Shown piece after piece: positions 1 to 7,945 of a stretch of DNA of 23,244 bases (positions are counted from its first letter, which is position 1; every line of letters starts with the position of its first letter). The notes below the pieces were generated by a model. That model was not told where the DNA came from. It ran no database searches and saw only the letters and a program-made list of their open reading frames with translations. The DNA comes from Acetothermia bacterium UBA7521 (GTDB lineage Bacteria > Bipolaricaulota > Bipolaricaulia > Bipolaricaulales > Bipolaricaulaceae), in assembly GCA_002479455.1 (NCBI GenBank), contig DLNB01000056.1:1-23244 (forward strand), given 5' to 3'. A program made the position numbers and the translations under genes.

Positions 1-13
1 CCGGACGACCTCT

Positions 14-193
14 TCACCGCAGAGGTCGCCGAGGACGCTGAGAAAACAGCGAACCCCTGGACCACCAAGGGAGCACGGCTTCACCTCCAAGGGCACGAAG
101 TGCTCGTAGGGTTCAGGCAAACTGCACACCCAGTAGCCCTACCCTTCCTCCGTGCCCTGGTGTCCTCGGCGTTCTCCGCGCGCTCGGCGGTGA
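14..193. repeat. Inverted pair of a 9-nt-periodic sequence (arms 14-46 and 161-193)
   Basis: The left arm at 14-46 begins TCACCGCAGAGGTCGCC and repeats a GAG-NNCGC pattern about every nine bases. The reverse complement of 161-193 reads TCACCGCCGAGCGCGCGG and continues in the same pattern. Aligned without gaps the arms match at 25 of 33 positions, in opposite orientation about 115 bases apart. From memory, similar GCAGAGGACGC-like strings occur between genes in many bacterial phyla; their function is unknown to me. Neither arm lies in a credible reading frame. Confidence 0.55.
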
Positions 194-209
194 CAGCCTG
201 TGGGTTCTG

Positions 210-345
210 TAGCGTCGGACCTTGTGTCCGACGAAACGGGCGGGGGATAAACCCCGACGCTACGCAACCTGAAACCACCGTCGGGCATGAAGCCCGACGC
301 TACGGCGGGGTTGCGTAGCGCCGCGGCTTGCCTGCCGCAGGCAGG
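210..345. repeat. Cluster of small palindromic (REP-like) repeats upstream of secA
   Basis: Perfect 8-bp stems with 5-nt loops occur at 213-233 (CGTCGGAC/GTCCGACG) and 279-299 (CGTCGGGC/GCCCGACG). A GGGG-ATAAA-CCCC hairpin ends at 255 and runs into the same CGACGCTACG flank (255-264). A 6-bp CCTGCC/GGCAGG hairpin lies at 331-345. The flank TAGCGTCGG (210-218) recurs inverted as CCGACGCTA (254-262 and 294-302), so units face each other. This resembles the REP/mobile-palindrome class. I see no gene in 1-402. Confidence 0.6.
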
Positions 346-366
346 TCTGCGACGGGTTGTGGTCGG

Positions 367-395
367 TTGCGACCCCTCTGAGCGGGCCGTATAGT
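367..395 (+). promoter_or_regulatory. Sigma-70-type promoter of secA, probably giving a leaderless mRNA
   Basis: A TTGCGA box (367-372) and a TATAGT box (390-395) are separated by 17 bases, the standard sigma-70 spacing. The -10 box ends only seven bases before the secA ATG at 403, so transcription should start at or next to the start codon. There is no SD-like sequence between the box and the ATG. No transcript data support this. Confidence 0.55.
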
Positions 396-402
396 CCTGT
401 TC

Positions 403-3186
403 ATGCCGTCCATCCGGCGTGGGATCGAGTACCTGTTCGGCCAGACGAACGAACAACGCCTCCGCAAGCTCCTCCCGGTGGTGGAGGAGGTGAGCGGCTG
501 GGCGGAACGGGTCGCCGCGCTCTCCGATGGTGAGCTGTGCGCGAAGACGGACGAGTTCCGGTCCCGCCTCGCCGCGGACGAGAACCTCGACAACCTGCTC
601 CCGGAGGCGTTCGCCTGCGTCCGCGAGGCGGCGTGGCGCACGATCGGCCTGCGGCCGTTCGACGTCCAGGTGATGGGGGCGATCGTCCTCCATCAGCGGC
701 GGATCGCGGAGATGAAGACCGGGGAGGGGAAGACCCTCGTCGCGACGATGCCCGCGTACCTCAATGCGCTCGCCGGGAAGGTGCACATCGTGACCGTGAA
801 CGATTACCTCGCCCGCCGCGACCGGTTCTGGATGGGCCCGGTGTACGAGTTCATGGGCCTCACGGTGGGCCTGCTGCAGGAGACGACCCCGCCCGAGGAA
901 CGGAGAGGATCCTACGCCTGCGACATTCTCTACGGGACGAACGCCCAGTTTGGGTTCGACTACCTCCGCGACCACATGGTCGCCTCGCGGTCGCAGATGG
1001 TGCAGGGCCCGCTCGAGTACGCGATCGTGGACGAGATCGACAACATCCTCATCGACGAGGCGCGCACGCCGCTCATCATCTCCGGCCCCACCGCGGACAC
1101 GGCTCGCCAGTACCGCGACTTCGCCCGGTTGGCGAAGCTGTTCAAGCCGGACGAGGACTTCGAGGTGAACGAGGAGCACAGGCGTCTCTCCCTCACCGAG
1201 GCCGGGTGGAAGAAGGCCGAGCAGGTTCTCAAGTTCGACAACATCGCCGACGCCGGGGCGACGACCGCCCGCTACCACCTGGAGACGGCGCTGCGGGCGC
1301 GGATGTTCTTCCACCGCGACCAGCAGTACATCGTGAAGGACGGGCGGGTGATCATCGTCGACGACTTCACCGGCCGCCTGATGCCGGACCGCCGCTACTC
1401 GGGCGGCCTCCACCAGGCGATCGAGGCCAAGGAGAACCTCCCCGTGCAGCGGGAGAGCCAGACTCTGGCCCAGATCACGCTCCAGCACTACTTCCGCTTG
1501 TACAAGGGCCTCGCCGGGATGACGGGCACGGCGAAGACGGAGGAGGACGAGTTCAAGCAGATTTACGGCTTGGACGTGGTCCAGATCCCCACCAACCGTC
1601 CCCTGATCCGGGAGCCGCTGCCGGACGTGATCTACCGGACGAAGAAGGGGAAGTTCGAGGCGGTGGCGGACGAGGTGGCGCGGCTCCACGGCGAGGGGCG
1701 GCCGGTGCTCATCGGCACGACGTCGATCGAGGACTCGGAGGACCTGTCGCGGCTGCTCAAGAAGCGCGGCCTCGCCCATCAGGTGTTGAACGCGAAGTAC
1801 CACGAGAAGGAGGCGGGGATCATCGCCCAGGCCGGACGGCGGGGCGCGGTCACGATCGCCACGAACATGGCCGGCCGCGGAACGGACATCGTGCTCGGCG
1901 GGAGCCCGGAGTTCCGCTCCCGGGCCGAGGCCGACCCGGAGGCGGAGCCCAAGGTGTACCGGCAGCTCCTGGAGAAGTACCGCGCCGAGGCGGCGGCGGA
2001 GCGCGAGGCGATCGTGTCCCCGAACGGGGACGATCCCGCGTACCGCAAGGGCGCGCTGGCCCGGATCCGGGAGTGGTGCGCCGACACGGGCCGCCCGTTC
2101 CGAGGCGAGGCGTGGGACGACGCGATCAAGCGGGGCGGCCTCGCCGTGCTCGGGTTCCAGCGCCACGAGGCGCGGCGCATCGACGACCAGCTCGCCGGCC
2201 GTTGCGGCCGCCAGGGAGACCCGGGGTCGAGCCAGTTCTTCCTCTCGCTCGAGGACGATCTCCTGCGGATCTTCGGCGGTGAACGCCTGGCGACGCTGAT
2301 GGAGAAGCTGGGGGTGAAGGAGGGGGAGGCGATCACCCACGACCTGCTCACCCGCTCGATCCGCCGGGCCCAAAAACGCGTTGAGGAGCGGAACTTCGAG
2401 ATTCGGAAGCGGCTCTTGGAGTACGACGAGATCATGGCCAAGCAGCGCGAGGCGGTGTACGCGCTGCGGGAGAGGTTCCTCCTCCCCGAGGCGGAGGAGA
2501 CCCCGGACGACGAGGCGTTGCGGGCGCATCTTGTTCAGATGGTCTCCGAGTTCGGGGAGATCTTCCTGGAGCGGTTCGCCTCCGGTCCCATTCCCGAGGA
2601 GTGGGATCTCCCCGGACTCCGGCGCGAGTTGGGGCAGGTCCTGCTCGAAACGCCGGGCGAGCTTCCGTCCCGCCGCGACGCACTCGAAGCAGAGGTGGAC
2701 GATCTCCTGCAGGCTCAGCTCGACGCCCAGTGGACGCGCCTCACCCCCCACTACCCGCTGATCGTGCGGATGGTTCTCCTGCGCACGACCGACGAGAACT
2801 GGCGCCAGCACCTCCTCGAGCTCGACGAGGTCCGGGAAGGGATCGGGCTCCGCGCCTACGGGGGGACGGATCCGCTCGTCGAGTTCAAGCGGGAGGCCCA
2901 TCGCCTGTTCCAGGAGATGATCGTGCGCTCTGAGGAGGAAGCGATGCGGTTCCTCCTCAACCCGCGCCTCTCCGTGCGCACGGAGGCGGCCGAGGGCCGC
3001 CCGGCCCCGCCGCGGATGCCCGCGTCTCCGGTCGCGCCGAGCTCGACCACGAGCACCACCGCCGTGCCGGCGCGGGCCGCCCGGTCCTCGACAGGGGGGC
3101 CGAAGCCCGCCGCCCAGGCCGTGGGGCGCAACGACCCGTGCCCGTGCGGGTCGGGCAAGAAGTACAAGCACTGCCACGGTCGCTGA
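403..3186 (+). CDS. secA: Preprotein translocase ATPase SecA
   Basis: SecA is the ATP-driven motor that pushes unfolded preproteins through SecYEG. The 927-residue product has the usual order of parts: Walker A MKTGEGKT (104-111), Walker B-type DEID (210-213) followed by ILIDEARTPLIISG, a second nucleotide-binding domain with NMAGRGTDIVLGG and GRCGRQGDPGSS, and a C-terminal zinc-binding SEC-C motif (CPCGSGKKYKHCH) that binds SecB or ribosomes in known homologues. Length is close to the family norm. The ATG at 403 is preferred because the protein begins like other SecAs and a promoter sits immediately upstream; no SD is visible. The pgsB ATG lies six bases after the stop, so secA is probably co-transcribed with pgsBCW. 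The many exported proteins downstream would depend on this pathway. Confidence 0.98.
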   Translation: MPSIRRGIEYLFGQTNEQRLRKLLPVVEEVSGWAERVAALSDGELCAKTDEFRSRLAADENLDNLLPEAFACVREAAWRTIGLRPFDVQVMGAIVLHQRRIAEMKTGEGKTLVATMPAYLNALAGKVHIVTVNDYLARRDRFWMGPVYEFMGLTVGLLQETTPPEERRGSYACDILYGTNAQFGFDYLRDHMVASRSQMVQGPLEYAIVDEIDNILIDEARTPLIISGPTADTARQYRDFARLAKLFKPDEDFEVNEEHRRLSLTEAGWKKAEQVLKFDNIADAGATTARYHLETALRARMFFHRDQQYIVKDGRVIIVDDFTGRLMPDRRYSGGLHQAIEAKENLPVQRESQTLAQITLQHYFRLYKGLAGMTGTAKTEEDEFKQIYGLDVVQIPTNRPLIREPLPDVIYRTKKGKFEAVADEVARLHGEGRPVLIGTTSIEDSEDLSRLLKKRGLAHQVLNAKYHEKEAGIIAQAGRRGAVTIATNMAGRGTDIVLGGSPEFRSRAEADPEAEPKVYRQLLEKYRAEAAAEREAIVSPNGDDPAYRKGALARIREWCADTGRPFRGEAWDDAIKRGGLAVLGFQRHEARRIDDQLAGRCGRQGDPGSSQFFLSLEDDLLRIFGGERLATLMEKLGVKEGEAITHDLLTRSIRRAQKRVEERNFEIRKRLLEYDEIMAKQREAVYALRERFLLPEAEETPDDEALRAHLVQMVSEFGEIFLERFASGPIPEEWDLPGLRRELGQVLLETPGELPSRRDALEAEVDDLLQAQLDAQWTRLTPHYPLIVRMVLLRTTDENWRQHLLELDEVREGIGLRAYGGTDPLVEFKREAHRLFQEMIVRSEEEAMRFLLNPRLSVRTEAAEGRPAPPRMPASPVAPSSTTSTTAVPARAARSSTGGPKPAAQAVGRNDPCPCGSGKKYKHCHGR

Positions 3187-3191
3187 TCCCC

Positions 3192-4400
3192 ATGGGCCCT
3201 GATCTCGCCGTGGCCGTGGCGGGGATCGGAGGTCTCCTCGCGTACCTCGGGCTGGAGAAGGTTCACGTCGCAGCCAATCGCCGGGCGGTCCCGCTGCGGA
3301 TCTGCGTCACAGGGACCCGCGGCAAGTCGAGCGTGGTGCGGTTGATCGCCGCCGGCCTGTCGGCCGGGGGAACGCGCACCCTGGCCAAGACCACGGGGTC
3401 GAGGGCGTGCGTGATCCTCCCGTCCGGGGAAGAACGGCCTCTGGCTCGGCGCGGAACCCCGTCGATCCTCGAGCAAAGGGCCATCGTTCGCCTGGCCCGC
3501 CGAGAGGGGGTGGGGGCGTTGGTGGTGGAGGTGATGAGCATCCGACCGGAGAACTACGCGGTCGAGCTGGGGCGGCTCATCGTTCCCCACGTGCTCGCCC
3601 TGACCAACGTCCGCCCCGACCACACCGCCGACCTGGGGGCGTCGGCGACGGAGGCCGCCCGGGTGTTCGCGGCCGGCGTTCCCGCCCGCTGCCGACTGGT
3701 TCTTCCCCAAGGGGCGCTGCCACAAGACCTGTTACAGGGTCTCGAACGGCGGGGAGTCCACGTCCGGGTGGTGGGAACCGATGCGTACAGAGGGGAGGTG
3801 GAGGGACTCACCGTGGCGTACACGGAATGGGCGGACAACGTGCGGTTGGCGTTGGCTGTGTGCGCCGCCGCTGGCGTGTCGCCGGACGTCGCCGCGGTGG
3901 GAATGCAGGGAGTTCGGGCGGACTTCGGCGCGTTGCGGGCATGGCGGCTGACCGATGGCGGGTCCGCGTGGATCGCGGTCAATGCGTTCGCGGCCAACGA
4001 TCCGGTCTCCACGATGTCCGCCTACCGGCGGGTGGTCGAAGCGGACGCGTGCCGCGGGCTCCCGCTCGTCGGCGTGTTCAACGTCCGCGGCGACCGGGGC
4101 GACCGCACCGCCCAATGGTGCCGCGTGCTCTCGTCGGGGACGGGCCCGGAGCTGGAACGCCTGCTCGTGGTGGGGGACCGGCCGGGGCTTGTTGCGCGCC
4201 GGGTTCGTCTCCGCTACGGCGACCGCGCACAGACACTGCCCGGGCGCGGTCCGGAGGCCGTGACCCGGGAGGTGCAGCGCGTTGCGCCGTCGGGAGGCGT
4301 GATGTTCGGGTTCGGGAACATCGGGGGACTGGGCGCCGCCCTCGTCGAGCACTGGGAAGAGGTAGGTGAGCCCGTGTGTCTGTCGAGTTCCTTGTCGTAG
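3192..4400 (+). CDS. pgsB: PgsB/CapB-type poly-gamma-glutamate synthetase (Mur ligase-like ATPase)
   Basis: PgsB/CapB is the ATP-dependent amide ligase of gamma-polyglutamate synthesis, related to folylpolyglutamate synthase and Mur ligases. The 402-residue product has an N-terminal hydrophobic segment (about 5-20), the P-loop GTRGKSS (41-47), and later family motifs that I recall from Bacillus PgsB: NAFAANDPVST, a VRGDRGDRT segment corresponding to the NCRADRVDRT region, and a C-terminal GFGNIGG. Bacillus PgsB is about 393 residues. The ATG at 3192 was chosen because an upstream in-frame GTG (3138) would add residues that only shadow the SecA zinc motif in another frame. No SD is clear, so translation is probably coupled to the secA stop. 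The 3' end overlaps pgsC by 25 bases. The true polymer is not proven. Confidence 0.88.
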   Translation: MGPDLAVAVAGIGGLLAYLGLEKVHVAANRRAVPLRICVTGTRGKSSVVRLIAAGLSAGGTRTLAKTTGSRACVILPSGEERPLARRGTPSILEQRAIVRLARREGVGALVVEVMSIRPENYAVELGRLIVPHVLALTNVRPDHTADLGASATEAARVFAAGVPARCRLVLPQGALPQDLLQGLERRGVHVRVVGTDAYRGEVEGLTVAYTEWADNVRLALAVCAAAGVSPDVAAVGMQGVRADFGALRAWRLTDGGSAWIAVNAFAANDPVSTMSAYRRVVEADACRGLPLVGVFNVRGDRGDRTAQWCRVLSSGTGPELERLLVVGDRPGLVARRVRLRYGDRAQTLPGRGPEAVTREVQRVAPSGGVMFGFGNIGGLGAALVEHWEEVGEPVCLSSSLS

Positions 4401-4810
4401 GGCTCGTCGTCGCCTCTCTGTTCGTCGAGTTCGCGGGGTTCTATCCCGGTGGGCTCATCGTCCCGGCGTACGTCGCCCTGCACCTCGACCAACCCCTGCG
4501 GCTGATAGGCACCCTGGCCGCGGCGCTCGCAGCGTGGGGGGTCTACGTCCTCCTCGCGCGCTGGTTCATCCTGTTCGGTCGACGACGGTTCGTCCTACTG
4601 GTTCTTCTCGGGGCGGCGTTCGGGGTGGCCGGGTACCGGCTCGCCCCGGCCGTGTGGCCGACCGCGGTCGAGCTGCGCACGATCGGGTGGGTGATCCCGG
4701 GGCTTCTCGCCAACGCGTTCGAGCGCCAGGGCGTGGCGATCACGCTCCTTGGAGCGACCACCGCCAGCGTGATGACGTGGTTCATCGTCCGGCTGATCCT
4801 CGGATGGTGA
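4376..4810 (+). CDS. pgsC: PgsC/CapC-type membrane protein of poly-gamma-glutamate synthesis
   Basis: PgsC/CapC is the small polytopic membrane partner of PgsB. The 144-residue product matches the Bacillus protein in size (about 149) and in landmarks: an N-terminal membrane segment followed by FYPGGLIVPAYVAL, a central FILFGRRRFVLL motif, and a WVIPGLLANAFERQGVAITL segment near the C-terminus. Several hydrophobic stretches make a multi-pass topology clear. The GTG at 4376 is preceded by AGGTGAG (4364-4370). The start lies inside the end of pgsB, which implies translational coupling and stoichiometric production, as in known capBC operons. Confidence 0.85.
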   Translation: MSVEFLVVGLVVASLFVEFAGFYPGGLIVPAYVALHLDQPLRLIGTLAAALAAWGVYVLLARWFILFGRRRFVLLVLLGAAFGVAGYRLAPAVWPTAVELRTIGWVIPGLLANAFERQGVAITLLGATTASVMTWFIVRLILGW

Positions 4811-4817
4811 GGCCTGT

Positions 4818-5975
4818 GTGAGGACGATGCGGCGTCGCTGGGAGATCCTGCGCACAGCCTTGCTCCGACACGCAACACCGGGGGCGAAGATGAGCCGCGC
4901 CGCGCTCGCCCTCCTGGCCGCGTTGAGCGTGGGCGCGTACCTCCTCGCGCAGTATGGTGTGGGCGGTGGGGAAGGCGATCTCCACCCGATGGTCGCCGCC
5001 GCCGAGCTGATGGAAGCGGCGACGGTGGCGATCCGCGACTGCCGGCTGGCGCGAGGAGTGGAGCTCAGCCCGGATGACGTGAACCGGACCGGGTTCATCG
5101 GGGTGCGGTACTCCCCTCTCACCACGACGCTCGGCGATCTCGCCGCCAAACGAACGACGACCAACCCGAACATGGCGGCGCTCCTCGTCCGCCTCCTGCA
5201 CGACGCGGGAGCGGAGAAGGGGGACGCCGTGGCCATCGGGGCTTCCGGCTCGTTCCCCGCGCTCATCGTGGCGACCCTCGCTGCCACCCGCGCGATGGGG
5301 CTGCACCCGATCCTCATCTGCTCGCTCGGCGCCTCCCAGTGGGGGGCGAACGATCCCCGGTTCACCTGGCTGGAGATCGAGGACTGCCTGGTGGCCGCGG
5401 GGGTGTTCCCCGAGGCGTACCGGGCAGTGGCCGTGTCGTTGGGCGGAGATCGCGACGCGGCGCTGGAACTCGACCTGGAGGTTCGCGACGCCCTCGTCGC
5501 GGCGGTCGCCGCCCGTGGGGCGCGGTTCCTCTACGAGCCCGATTTGGCGAGGAACGTAGCTGAGCGGGTCCGCACCTACGATGCCCACGCCGAAGGCCGG
5601 AGGATCGCGGCGTTCGTGGGGATCGGCGGCAACTGGGCGGACATGGGGGAGGACCCGGTCGTGCTCACGCTCCTGCCGGGGTTGAACGTGCTGACCGTGG
5701 TCCCCGAGGGTCCAGGGCGCGGTGTGGCGCTGGCGATGGCCGCCGACGGCATCCCCCTCGTCCACCTTCTGAACATGCGAGGCTTGACCACCCGCTACGG
5801 TCTTCCCTGGGATCCGTCACCGCTTCCCCGTCCCGGAGAGGGACACATGTACGTCACATACAGCTCAAGGCCATTGTTCCCGTTCCACGTCCTTGCGGGG
5901 GTGTATCTGGCTGCTATTGCCGGTCTCGCTGTGGCCTGGCGAGTTGTCCGCCGGGGCCTTGTTCCCGACAGGTAG
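4818..5975 (+). CDS. pgsW: PgsW-like poly-gamma-glutamate system membrane protein
   Basis: The 385-residue product resembles the 'poly-gamma-glutamate system protein' PgsW, known from neighbourhoods with PgsB and PgsC; its biochemical role is unknown. Visible parts are an N-terminal membrane anchor (about residues 25-45), a large extracytoplasmic domain starting near LHPMVAAAELMEAA and including AIGASGSFPALIVATLAAT and LGASQWGANDPRFTWLEIE, and a C-terminal membrane segment (HVLAGVYLAAIAGLAVAW) with a basic tail. It starts at a GTG seven bases after the pgsC stop with GGTGAGG (4806-4812) as SD; an ATG at 4827 is less well spaced. No PgsA/CapA follows, so PgsW may take part of that role here (inference). 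No clear terminator follows the TAG. Confidence 0.75.
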   Translation: MRTMRRRWEILRTALLRHATPGAKMSRAALALLAALSVGAYLLAQYGVGGGEGDLHPMVAAAELMEAATVAIRDCRLARGVELSPDDVNRTGFIGVRYSPLTTTLGDLAAKRTTTNPNMAALLVRLLHDAGAEKGDAVAIGASGSFPALIVATLAATRAMGLHPILICSLGASQWGANDPRFTWLEIEDCLVAAGVFPEAYRAVAVSLGGDRDAALELDLEVRDALVAAVAARGARFLYEPDLARNVAERVRTYDAHAEGRRIAAFVGIGGNWADMGEDPVVLTLLPGLNVLTVVPEGPGRGVALAMAADGIPLVHLLNMRGLTTRYGLPWDPSPLPRPGEGHMYVTYSSRPLFPFHVLAGVYLAAIAGLAVAWRVVRRGLVPDR

Positions 5976-6135
5976 CCAACCGACGCGCGGCCCAGCTACC
6001 ACTTCATGCAGGGTCGTCTGAGTTCCGTCTGTGATCATCCTCCAGGGGCTTTCGTCACACAGCGCGGGGCGGGCTGAAGGGGGGCTGTTCCGGTATCGCG
6101 TCAGGCCTCACAGAGGTGTTAATACCTACAAGGAC

Positions 6136-6163
6136 TTGCTAACGCCTGGGGCGGCGCTAGACT
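6136..6163 (+). promoter_or_regulatory. Candidate sigma-70 promoter for cassette 1
   Basis: TTGCTA (6136-6141) and TAGACT (6158-6163) are separated by 16 bases. They lie in the 337-bp gap between pgsW and the first C69 gene, and the predicted start near 6170 would give a leader of about 143 bases. The rest of the gap (5976-6135) holds no recognisable gene or terminator. Confidence 0.4.
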
Positions 6164-6169
6164 ACCCAT

Positions 6170-6312
6170 CGAACCTATCTCTCTGTGCCTGAGGGGGTGA
6201 GAGCCAAGATCGCGCTGGTGGGCAGTTGTGATTGCAGGGCGGTCGTCCGTGCCTCTGAGGTACGCTCGCCGCCTGTGGCCGAAGGGTGATCCTTTGTCGG
6301 GAGGGGGGAGAC
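6170..6312 (+). promoter_or_regulatory. Structured 5' leader of the first C69 gene
   Basis: Two stacked helices are visible at 6235-6276: an outer CAGGGCGG/CCGCCTG stem with one bulged G, and an inner GTGCCT-CTG-AGGTAC hairpin (6249-6263). A further hairpin at about 6279-6300 pairs CCG with CGG and AAGG with CCTT and ends just before the SD (GGGAGGGGGGAG). I do not recognise a known riboswitch class. Confidence 0.35.
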
Positions 6313-7875
6313 ATGGTGGCAGTGAAGACAGGGTTTGTGCTCATCTTGGTGGCCATCCTTGGAGTGTTAGCTTTTCCGTGTACCGACGTACTGGTGAGCA
6401 AGGGGGCGACGGTAGACGGTTCGGTGATCACGACGCACACCTGTGATGGTGCGTATGACTCTCGGCTGATCATCGTTCCAGCGGCAGATCATGCGCCAGG
6501 GACGATGGCTTCTGTGTGGAAAGGGATGATCCGAGCGTATCCGGAGTTCAGTCAGTACCCGCCGATGGTCAAGCTCGGCGAGATCCCAGAGGTTCCCCAC
6601 ACCTACAAGATCTTCAAGATCGCCTATCCATTCGCTAATGAGCACCAGGTCATGATCGGCGAGAACACGATCGGCCGCGCATCAGTCCTGGCACCGAACC
6701 TGGATGAAGCGATCCTGTACATCGAACAGCTGGAGTACTTCGGTCTGCAGCGGGCGAAGACGGCTCGGGAATGCATCCTCGTGATGGGCGAGCTGGCCGA
6801 GAAGTACGGGTACGCTGACACCGGAGAGGGACTTGCGATCGCTGACCCGAATGAGGTGTGGCTGTTCGAGATCTACCCGGTGGGTCCTCTGTGGACCCGC
6901 GACAGTGGGAAGCCCGGGGCGGTCTGGGCTGCTGCGAGGGTGCCTGACGGGCATGTCGCGGTTCAGCCGAATCGGAGCAGGATCGGCGAGATCGATCCCC
7001 ACGACACTGAGAACTTCATGGTCAGCAGCAACTACATGAGCTGCGCTATCGAGCTCGGCCTCTACGATCCGGCCAGCGGTGAACCGTTCGTGTGGAGGTT
7101 CGTGTACCGAGACGTGCGGCCCCTCTCGCTCGACTACCGGACGTGGCGGCTCTTCAACCTGCTTGCTCCATCGGGGAACTGGCAGATCGAAGATGTGCCC
7201 AACTACCCATTCTCCTTCCAGCCGGACAAGATCCTCTCCCTGGCGGACATCATTGAGATCTACCACGACGTCCTCGAAGGGACAGAGTACGATGTCACTG
7301 AGGCTGAGGTCTGGTACTACACGGACAGCCGGGGAAACCGGGTGAAGTCCCCCTATGCCACACCCCAGGTGCAGGCCATGCCAGGCATGGCTGCCTGGTT
7401 GGGGCTGAGTCCTGCTCGGAAGATCGCCATCTCTACCTGCTCGTACTTTTTCGTTGGTCAGGTTCGCGACTGGCTACCCAACGAGATCGGGGCCGTGGCG
7501 TGGTTTGGCCTCAACAACCCTGCGACCAGCCCGTGGATTCCGGTCTGGGTGGGGGTTGAGGAGGTCCCGGTCTCGTGGACGGTGCTTGACCGGAAGAAGC
7601 TCGATCGGAACTCGGCGTGGTGGGCATTTGACATGGCTGACACGCTCGTCAACCAACGCTACGGGAATCTCAAGCCCATCCTGGATGCTGTCAGGGACCC
7701 TTTCCAGCAGGAGATCAACACCACCTACACTGCGGTTGAGCAGGCGGCAATACTCATGTACGAGTCGGATCCCAAGGCTGCCGTACAGCTTCTGACCAAC
7801 TTCACCTACATGTACATGCTCAAGGCCGAGCGGCTGTGGTGGGACCTGGTCGACACGCTTCTGTTCAGGCTGTAA
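6313..7875 (+). CDS. Exported C69-family (Ntn) dipeptidase, first copy
   Basis: Family C69 peptidases (PepD type) are Ntn hydrolases that use an N-terminal cysteine and mostly cleave dipeptides. The 520-residue product has a hydrophobic N-terminal segment (about 7-21) followed by Cys23 in CTDVLVSKGATVDGSVITT, which matches the start of mature C69 enzymes (Cys-Thr ... Gly-x-x-x-Asp-Gly-Ser). HTCDG, YPFANEHQVMIGENT and NRSRIGEID are shared with the second copy downstream. The ATG at 6313 follows a strong SD; an in-frame GTG at 6286 would run through that SD. The preceding hydrophobic segment implies secretion or membrane association. Sampled GC is visibly lower than in secA. A dipeptidase acting on glutamyl products is plausible from context but not shown. 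Confidence 0.88.
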   Translation: MVAVKTGFVLILVAILGVLAFPCTDVLVSKGATVDGSVITTHTCDGAYDSRLIIVPAADHAPGTMASVWKGMIRAYPEFSQYPPMVKLGEIPEVPHTYKIFKIAYPFANEHQVMIGENTIGRASVLAPNLDEAILYIEQLEYFGLQRAKTARECILVMGELAEKYGYADTGEGLAIADPNEVWLFEIYPVGPLWTRDSGKPGAVWAAARVPDGHVAVQPNRSRIGEIDPHDTENFMVSSNYMSCAIELGLYDPASGEPFVWRFVYRDVRPLSLDYRTWRLFNLLAPSGNWQIEDVPNYPFSFQPDKILSLADIIEIYHDVLEGTEYDVTEAEVWYYTDSRGNRVKSPYATPQVQAMPGMAAWLGLSPARKIAISTCSYFFVGQVRDWLPNEIGAVAWFGLNNPATSPWIPVWVGVEEVPVSWTVLDRKKLDRNSAWWAFDMADTLVNQRYGNLKPILDAVRDPFQQEINTTYTAVEQAAILMYESDPKAAVQLLTNFTYMYMLKAERLWWDLVDTLLFRL

Positions 7876-7889
7876 GGATGTGTGGTCCG

Positions 7890-7918
7890 GGGTGGGGCGC
7901 CCATGGGGTGCCCCACCC
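7890..7918 (+). terminator. GC-rich intercistronic hairpin after the first C69 gene
   Basis: Arms 7890-7902 (GGGTGGGGCGCCC) and 7906-7918 (GGGTGCCCCACCC) form a 13-bp stem with one G-T pair and a 3-nt loop, 14 bases after the TAA. No T-run follows, so it may be a partial terminator, an RNase barrier or an mRNA-stabilising element rather than a full terminator. Confidence 0.55.
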
Positions 7919-7945
7919 GTGGATCTGGTTGGGGAGTTGCGGAGG

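Noticed and set aside
210..345. CRISPR array
   Set aside because: Units vary in sequence and orientation, spacing is irregular, and no cas genes are present; palindromic intergenic repeats fit better.
1..402. Short open frames on both strands upstream of secA
   Set aside because: They run through the repeat cluster, lack SD sites and show no recognisable protein features.
139..3177. 1012-residue minus-strand open frame opposite secA
   Set aside because: It is the antisense shadow of a GC-rich gene: arginine/proline/leucine-rich composition, no domain, and fully overlapped by unmistakable SecA.
3138..3191. Upstream GTG start for pgsB overlapping the end of secA
   Set aside because: The added residues are the SecA zinc motif read in another frame; PgsB homologues begin near the hydrophobic segment at the ATG 3192.
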